Assembly: GCF_045679555.1 (NCBI RefSeq)
Contig: NC_092092.1
Coordinates: 10,247,690-10,311,689 of the forward strand
Origin: Salvelinus alpinus
Lineage: Eukaryota > Chordata > Actinopteri > Salmoniformes > Salmonidae
Direction of reading: 5' to 3'
Length of the DNA: 64,000 nt
Positions within the stretch are counted from its first letter, which is position 1; each line of letters starts with the position of its first letter. Positions 58,487 through 64,000 of this stretch are shown one piece after another. Both the position numbers and the translations under genes were made by a program. A model generated the notes under the pieces. It was not told the DNA's origin. It was given only the letters and a program-made list of their open reading frames with translations, and did no database searches.

Positions 58487-59130
58487 CACTGAACAAAATA
58501 TAAACGCAACATGTTGGTCCCATGTTTATTTAACTAGGCAAGTCAGTTAAGAAAAAAATCTTATTTACAACGATGGCCTAGGAACAGTAGGTTACCTGCC
58601 ATGTTCAGGGGTAGAAGGACATATTTTTACCTTGTCAGCTCGGGGATTCGATCTAGCAGTCTTTCGGTAACTGGCCCAACGTTCTAACCACTCGGCTACC
58701 TGCCGCCCCAAATGTTTCTTCAGTTGAAAAAAAAACTATCCCAGAAATTTTCTAAACACACAAAAAACGTATTTCTCTAAGTGTTTACGCACAAATGTGT
58801 TTACATCCCTGTTAGTGGGCATTTCTACTTTGTCAAGATAATCCATCCACCTGACTGGTGTGGCATATCAACAGCATGATCATTACACAGGTGCATCTTG
58901 TGCTAGCGACAATAAAAGGCCGCTTTAAAATGTGCAGTTTTGTCACACAACACAACACCGCAAATGTCTCAAGTTTTGAGGGAGTGTGCAATTGGCATGC
59001 TGACTGCAGAAATGTCCACCAGAGCTGTTGCCAAAGTATGTAATGTTCATTTCTTTACCATAAGCTGCCTCCAACGTCTTCGTTTTAGAGAATTTAGCAG
59101 AACGTCCAACCGGCCTAACAACGGGCAGAC
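58487..59130 (+). mobile_element. Tc1/mariner fragment split by a SINE
   Basis: Starts CACTGAACAAAATATAAACG (8899 family). It is interrupted at 58525-58708 by a - strand SINE, then continues with GTTTACATCCCTGTTAGTGG and the N-terminal transposase remnant (MSTRAVAKVCNVHFFTIS). It ends at about 59130. Confidence 0.78.
58525..58708 (-). mobile_element. tRNA-derived SINE
   Basis: Same family as 20722-20914: on the - strand GGCGGCAGGTAGCCGAGTGG, GTTAGAACGTTGG and GATCGAATCCCCGAGCTGAC lead to the tail ACTGACTTGCCTAGTTAAAT. Confidence 0.78.
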
Positions 59131-59342
59131 CACTTTTTTTTTTAAATAAGGTTTTTCTGTTTTTTATTTGTAATACATTTTCAATTTTTTTTCTAAAGAC
59201 CTACTTTTGCTTTGTCATTGTGGGGTATTGTGTGTAGATTGATGAGGAAAAACAATAATTGAATCAATTTTAGAATAAGGCTGTAACGTAACAAAATGTG
59301 GAAAAAGTGAGGGTTCTGAATACTTTCAGAATGCACTGTGTG
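59131..59342 (+). mobile_element. Tc1 right-end fragment (30943 family)
   Basis: TTTGTCATTGTGGGGTATTG, GAATAAGGCTGTAACGTAAC and the terminal TCTGAATACTTTCAGAATGC match the right ends at 32371 and 61057. No coding sequence remains. Confidence 0.75.
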
Positions 59343-59348
59343 TATATA

Positions 59349-59565
59349 CACACTGAACAAAATATAAACGCAACATTCAACAATTTCAAAGATTTTACTG
59401 AGTTACAGTTCATATAAGATAACCAGTCAATTTAATACATGAATTAAGCCTTAATCTTTGGATGGCATAGGCCCACTCACTTGGCAGCCAGGCCCACTCA
59501 CTTGGCAGCCAGGCCCACTCACTCGGGAGCCAGGCACAACCAATAAGAAAAAAATAATCTCTAAA
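59349..59565 (-). mobile_element. Tc1 end fragment with 21-bp repeats
   Basis: CTGAACAAAATATAAACGC and the terminal part of the 8899 family, inverted relative to 58487. Three copies of GGCAGCCAGGCCCACTCACT-type sequence follow at 59470-59535. Confidence 0.7.
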
Positions 59566-59574
59566 AAAGGGTTT

Positions 59575-61057
59575 TATTACAGATATAAGTATTCAGACCC
59601 TTTGCTATGAGTCTCAAAATTGTGCTCAGGTTCATCCTGTTTCATTGATCATCCTTGAGATTTTTCTATAACTTGATTGGAGTCCACCTGTGGTAAATTA
59701 AATTGATTGGACAGGCACACACCTGTCTATATATGGTCCCACATTTGACAGTGCATGTCGGTGCATTTCAGAGCAAAAACCAAGCCATGAGGTCGAAGGA
59801 ATTGTCCGTAGAGCTCCGAGACAGGATTGTGTCGAGGCACAGATCTGGGGAAGGGTACCAAAAAAATGTCTGCAGCATTGAATGTCCCCAAGAACACAGT
59901 GGCCTCCATCATTCTTAAATGGAAGAATTTTGGAACCACCAAGACACTTTCTAGAGCTGGCCGCCCGGCCAAACTGAGCAATCGGGGGAGAAGAGCCTTG
60001 GTCAGGGAGATGACCAAGAACCCGATGGTCACTCTGACAGAGCTCAATAGTTTCTCTGTGGAGATGGTTGTCCTTCTGGAAGGTTATCCCATCTCTGCAT
60101 CACTCCACCAATCAGGCCTTTATGGTAGAGTGGCCAGACGGAAGTAACTCCTATGTAAAAGGCACATGACAGCCGGCTTGAAGTTCGCCAAAAGGACTCT
60201 AAGAACATGAGAAACAAGATGAAAGCAAGATTGAACTCTTTGGCCTGAATGCCAAGCGCCACGTCTGGAGGAAACCTGGCACCATCCCTACGGTGAAGCA
60301 TGGTGGTGGCAACATCATGCTGTGAGGATGTTTTTCAGCGGTAGGGACTGGGAGACTAGTCAGGATTGAGGGAAAGATGAACAGAGCAAAGTACAGTGAG
60401 ATCCTTGATGAAAACCTGCTCCAGAGCACTCAGGACCTCAGACTGGGGCGAAGGTTCAACTTCCAACAGGACAACGACCCTAAGCACACAGCCAAGACAA
60501 CGCAGGAGTGGCTTCGGGACAAGTCTCTGAATGTCCTTGAGTGGCCCAGCCAGAGCCCGGACTTGAACCCGATCGAACATCTCTGGAGAGACCTGGAAAT
60601 AGCTGTGCAGCGACTATCCCCATCCAACCTGACAGAGCTTGAGATAATCTGCAGAGAAGAATGTGATACTCCCCAAATACAGGTGTGCCAAGCTTGTGGC
60701 GTCATACCCAAGAAGACTCGCGGCTGTAATAGCTGCCAATGGTGCTTCAACAAAGTACTGAGTAAAGGGTCTGAATACTTCTGTAAATGTGATGTTTCAG
60801 TTTCTAAAAACCTGTTTTAGCTTTGTCATTATGGGGTATTGTGATGTTATTATGGGGTATTATGGGGTACTTATGGGGTACTGTGATGTCATTATGGGGT
60901 ATTGTGATGTCATTATGGGGTATTGTGATGTCATTATGGGGTATTGTGTGTAGATTGATGAGAGGGGGAAAAACTATTTAATCAATTTTAGAATAAGGCT
61001 GTAACTTAACAAAATGTGGAAAAAGTCAAGGTGTCTGACTACTTTCCGAAGGCACTG
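59575..61057 (+). mobile_element. Tc1 element (30943 family), dead
   Basis: The left terminus is missing; the right terminus is CTACTTTCCGAAGGCACTG. The transposase begins MRSKELSVELRDRIVSRHRS (59787) and continues KKMSAALNVPKNTVASIILK and TLSRAGRPAKLSNRGRRALV. After frame breaks it gives RLGRRFNFQQDNDPKHTAKT and [17 protein letters not shown] (second D and E present). The region of the first D is degraded (60180-60240). Confidence 0.85.
60836..60955 (+). repeat. Tandem repeat in the Tc1 3' region
   Basis: ATTATGGGGTATTGTGATGTC (21 bp) is repeated about five times with variants. The single-copy form GTCATTATGGGGTATTGTGT is normal in the sister elements near 25720 and 32260, so the array arose after insertion. 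Confidence 0.88.
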
Positions 61058-61155
61058 TGTGTGTGTATATGTGTGTTTATAAATAAATAAAAACACGGTT
61101 TGTTATGAATTAAGTTTTTCAATAGAGATAACTCTCACTCTCTCTCTCCCTGCAG

Positions 61156-61439
61156 CTGTCTGCAGTGGGTGGTCTCTCTGAGGTCCTCTCTGGACTGCTC
61201 CTCAGTGTCTTCACTCTGGGAATCACGTCCACTACCCTACTCCTCCCCTCCCTCACGTCCTCTCCCCTCCTCCCCCCACACGTCCTCATCCTCCCTCCTC
61301 CCCTCCTCCCTCACGTCCTCTCCCTTTCTCCTCTCCACTTCCATCACAACTCACCTCCTCCCCTTGTACCTCCTCCCCCTCCCTGCTCTGGACCCCCCAC
61401 CCCTCGGTCAGCAAGCCGAGCAGGGGGGGTCAGGGCGCC
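61156..61439 (+). other. Candidate SOCS3 5' UTR, part of the coding exon
   Basis: A CTCTCTCCCTGCAG acceptor ends at 61155. The following 284 nt have a very pyrimidine-rich middle (61215-61400, repeated CCTCCC-type runs) and lead to GCCATGG at 61437-61443. A second possible acceptor TGCAG ends at 61165. Confidence 0.4.
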
Positions 61440-61569
61440 ATGGTAACCCATAGCAGGCACGACCCCCCCAGCCATGAGCAGCGTTACCCACCCAGAGGCC
61501 AGAGGTCAGGGGTCAGACGTGCACCCCCTGCGCTACAAACCCTTCAGCTCGCACGCACACTACCAACAG
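61440..61569 (+). pseudogene. socs3: SOCS3-like N-terminal coding segment with a frame break
   Basis: An ideal start context (GCCATGG) opens MVTHSR, the conserved SOCS3 beginning. After HDPP the frame is lost in a run of seven C (61463-61469). The downstream frame starts with its own ATG at 61474 and gives MSSVTHPEARGQ and then RYKPFSSHAHYQQ up to 61569. That last part aligns with the kinase-inhibitory region of SOCS3 but is diverged. Either the C run is one base too long (real mutation or sequencing error), or translation starts at 61474. The segment then stops resembling SOCS3 abruptly at 61570. Confidence 0.6.
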
Positions 61570-61821
61570 GCCAGTTCAACTCTGTCAACATGTGGCAGCT
61601 CCACATGTACTATATGCAAACTAGCTAGCCTCTTACTAAATGCTAACTCATCATCATCATTATTCCTCTTAGTCTCAGATGGTTTGTCTAATTGTTATCA
61701 TTACAGCATCATATATTATAGTTCCTCTGCCAGGTGCTGTGTGTATAGTATATTTGATGTACCTACTTTGCATAAATGAAACAATTGTTTTATTAAAACC
61801 TATTATTTCCCCCTGTTCCAG
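61570..61821 (+). other. 252-bp interruption of the SOCS3-like CDS, GC-AG intron candidate
   Basis: The sequence separates HYQQ from VLCAVRK, which are adjacent in SOCS3 of other vertebrates. It begins CAG|GCCAGT (a GC donor with a C at +3) and ends in a pyrimidine tract plus TTCCAG. It is 252 nt, a multiple of three, but TGA at 61777-61779 closes the frame. Near its end CCAGGTGCTGTGTG occurs (from about 61730) and again at the 3' border (61819-61832), so part is a local duplication. Confidence 0.55.
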
Positions 61822-62537
<716 letters not shown>

Positions 62538-62539
62538 CC

Positions 62540-63480
62540 AGTTGGGGGGTTTCCCCGTCTAACGGTTGAGGATAGGATTTGGAGAGGGTAAGCTGATCCT
62601 AGATCGATGCCACTGCTTTCCTATCAAGTGGAGCCTCATATAGGTAGCCATGGATACACCTCTCCTGGAGAGACTGTCAATGGGAGTCAGGAAAACCCTG
62701 GGGGTCAAAGGTTATTGCCCTGTTAGCCAAGTTAGTCGTTCTCCCAGCGGAAGCTGTGATTGGGTAGTCAAAAAGATTAAAGTGACACAGACAGTGAACG
62801 TGCACACACGCAAGCCAACACACACACGCAAGCAAACACACCCTTTAGCAGTATCTTTAGGAGTGTTGTCAGAAGGTTTCCTGTGGGTTTGTTGTGCTGC
62901 TGGGGCTGAGGAACAGCTCTTTCTATTGATTAGCAGAAGCTTACCTCTCCTCTTTCTCCTGTCTGACATGTAAAATGGGCTGACTGGATTGAGAGTGAGA
63001 GAGAGAGGGAGATAGAGAGAGGGATGGAAGTATAATGAGAGAAAAGGAGAGAGGGTGGGGAGTATGGCAGTGAATGTCAAACCAGGGGCCCATAGCAGAG
63101 TGAATGTGTTTGTGTGCATGGTGTCGTACACATTTCCACTGCTGCATGCCAACTAGCATGGCCTCATAGGAAGGTGTGAGGGATCATGGCTGACAACAGC
63201 CTCTAGCCTCACACACATAGACACACACACACACACACACAGGCTGAAGACAGCCACTAGCCTCACACACATAGACACACACAGATAGACACACACAGCT
63301 TTGGAAGCTCTTCTGTTAGAATGTGATGGAGGTGCCCCTGTCTCTCCCTCTTGTCTTTATCCCCCCCCACACCACATATCTCTCTGAGAACAGGAGTTGT
63401 GACAGTGAGTCTGAGCAGACCACTGTTAGTAGGACAAAAGCCCTGGCAGAAAACCAAAGCTAACAGTGGATCTTATTATA
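62540..63480. other. Probable SOCS3 3' UTR and flank
   Basis: No gene seen. Two short (CA)n blocks (63200-63300) and a purine-rich stretch (62990-63060, GAGAGA) are present. No clear poly(A) signal was found in the portion read. Confidence 0.4.
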
Positions 63481-63487
63481 GTCCCAG

Positions 63488-63680
<193 letters not shown>

Positions 63681-63689
63681 CAATGTGTG

Positions 63690-63790
63690 TCCCAAATAGC
63701 ACCCTATTCCTTTTATAGTGCATTACTTTGGGACCCTGTGGACTCTTGTCAAACGTAGTTCACTATAGGAAATAGGTTCCCATTTGAGAC
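63690..63790. mobile_element. Palindromic MITE
   Basis: GTCCCAAATAGCACCCTATTCC is mirrored by GGAAATAGGTTCCCATTTGAG around a TGGGACCCTGTGGACTCTTG core. Fourth copy of this family in the window. The (ACAG)n array abuts its left end. Confidence 0.7.
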
Positions 63791-63840
63791 ACAGGCAGAA
63801 ACAACTACAACTGAAGCAGAACATAGTCAGAAGTCGAGTG

Positions 63841-64000
63841 GGAGAGGTTAGGAAAGGGTGAGGAAGACAAGTAGGGGTGAGGCTGGGGGAGAGGGGGAGA
63901 GGTTAGGAAAGGGTGAGGAAGACAAGTAGGGGTGAGGCTGGGGGAGAGGTTAGGAAAGGGTGAGGAAAGAGTGAGGAAGACAAGTAGGGGTGAGGCTGGG
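63841..64000. repeat. Purine-rich minisatellite at the right edge
   Basis: Three units of about 47-55 bp (GGAGAGGTTAGGAAAGGGTG then AGGAAGACAAGTAGGGGTGA and GGCTGGG), continuing past the window end. Confidence 0.9.

Overview
The window is vertebrate nuclear DNA, almost certainly from a salmonid fish (salmon, trout or charr). It has long spliced genes with GT-AG introns. It is also saturated with repeats I recognise from salmonid genomes: Sleeping Beauty-like and other Tc1/mariner elements, tRNA-derived SINEs, several non-LTR retrotransposon families, and (AC)n and (ACAG)n microsatellites. Family and organism names come from recognition by eye; no database was searched.

Three host genes are supported. 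(1) The 3' end of an axonemal dynein heavy chain, best match DNAH17, runs on the + strand from 78 to 18855. Fourteen exons with consistent phases encode the last 829 residues. (2) A complete PGS1 gene (CDP-diacylglycerol--glycerol-3-phosphate 3-phosphatidyltransferase, mitochondrial cardiolipin pathway) lies on the - strand from 42392 to 27305. Nine coding exons encode 543 residues, including a remote first exon at 42277-42392 that carries the mitochondrial presequence. (3) A SOCS3-like cytokine-signalling suppressor lies on the + strand, with coding sequence from about 61440 to 62397 and a possible 5' UTR exon near 57.6 kb. The order DNAH17 - PGS1 - SOCS3 matches the neighbourhood I recall from human 17q25.3. 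DNAH17 and PGS1 converge; PGS1 and SOCS3 diverge. The three act in different processes (cilia/flagella, mitochondrial lipid, JAK-STAT feedback), so the block is conserved synteny and not an operon-like unit.

Layout: 0.08-18.9 kb, DNAH17 exons with Tc1 elements and MITEs in the introns. 18.9-27.3 kb, the convergent intergenic region, filled by two LINE fragments, a broken Tc1 element and SINEs. 27.3-33.6 kb, PGS1 exons 9 to 2, with a Tc1 element in one intron. 33.6-42.3 kb, PGS1 intron 1, with a LINE split by a 3.55-kb hAT element and a local duplication. 42.4-46.7 kb, a LINE whose 3' tail lies 11 bp from the PGS1 start codon and which contains two tandem arrays. 46.7-56.9 kb, nested repeats including a LINE inside a Penelope-like element. 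57-62.4 kb, the SOCS3 region with more Tc1 debris. 62.4-64 kb, microsatellites.

I found no new defence or metabolic system, no retrovirus-like provirus and no CRISPR. The observations most worth checking are the altered SOCS3-like coding sequence (a 1-nt frame break plus a 252-bp GC-AG interruption), the LINE abutting PGS1 exon 1, a tandem duplication of a DNAH17 splice donor, an almost perfect 86-bp-arm hairpin, and several base-exact nested insertions.
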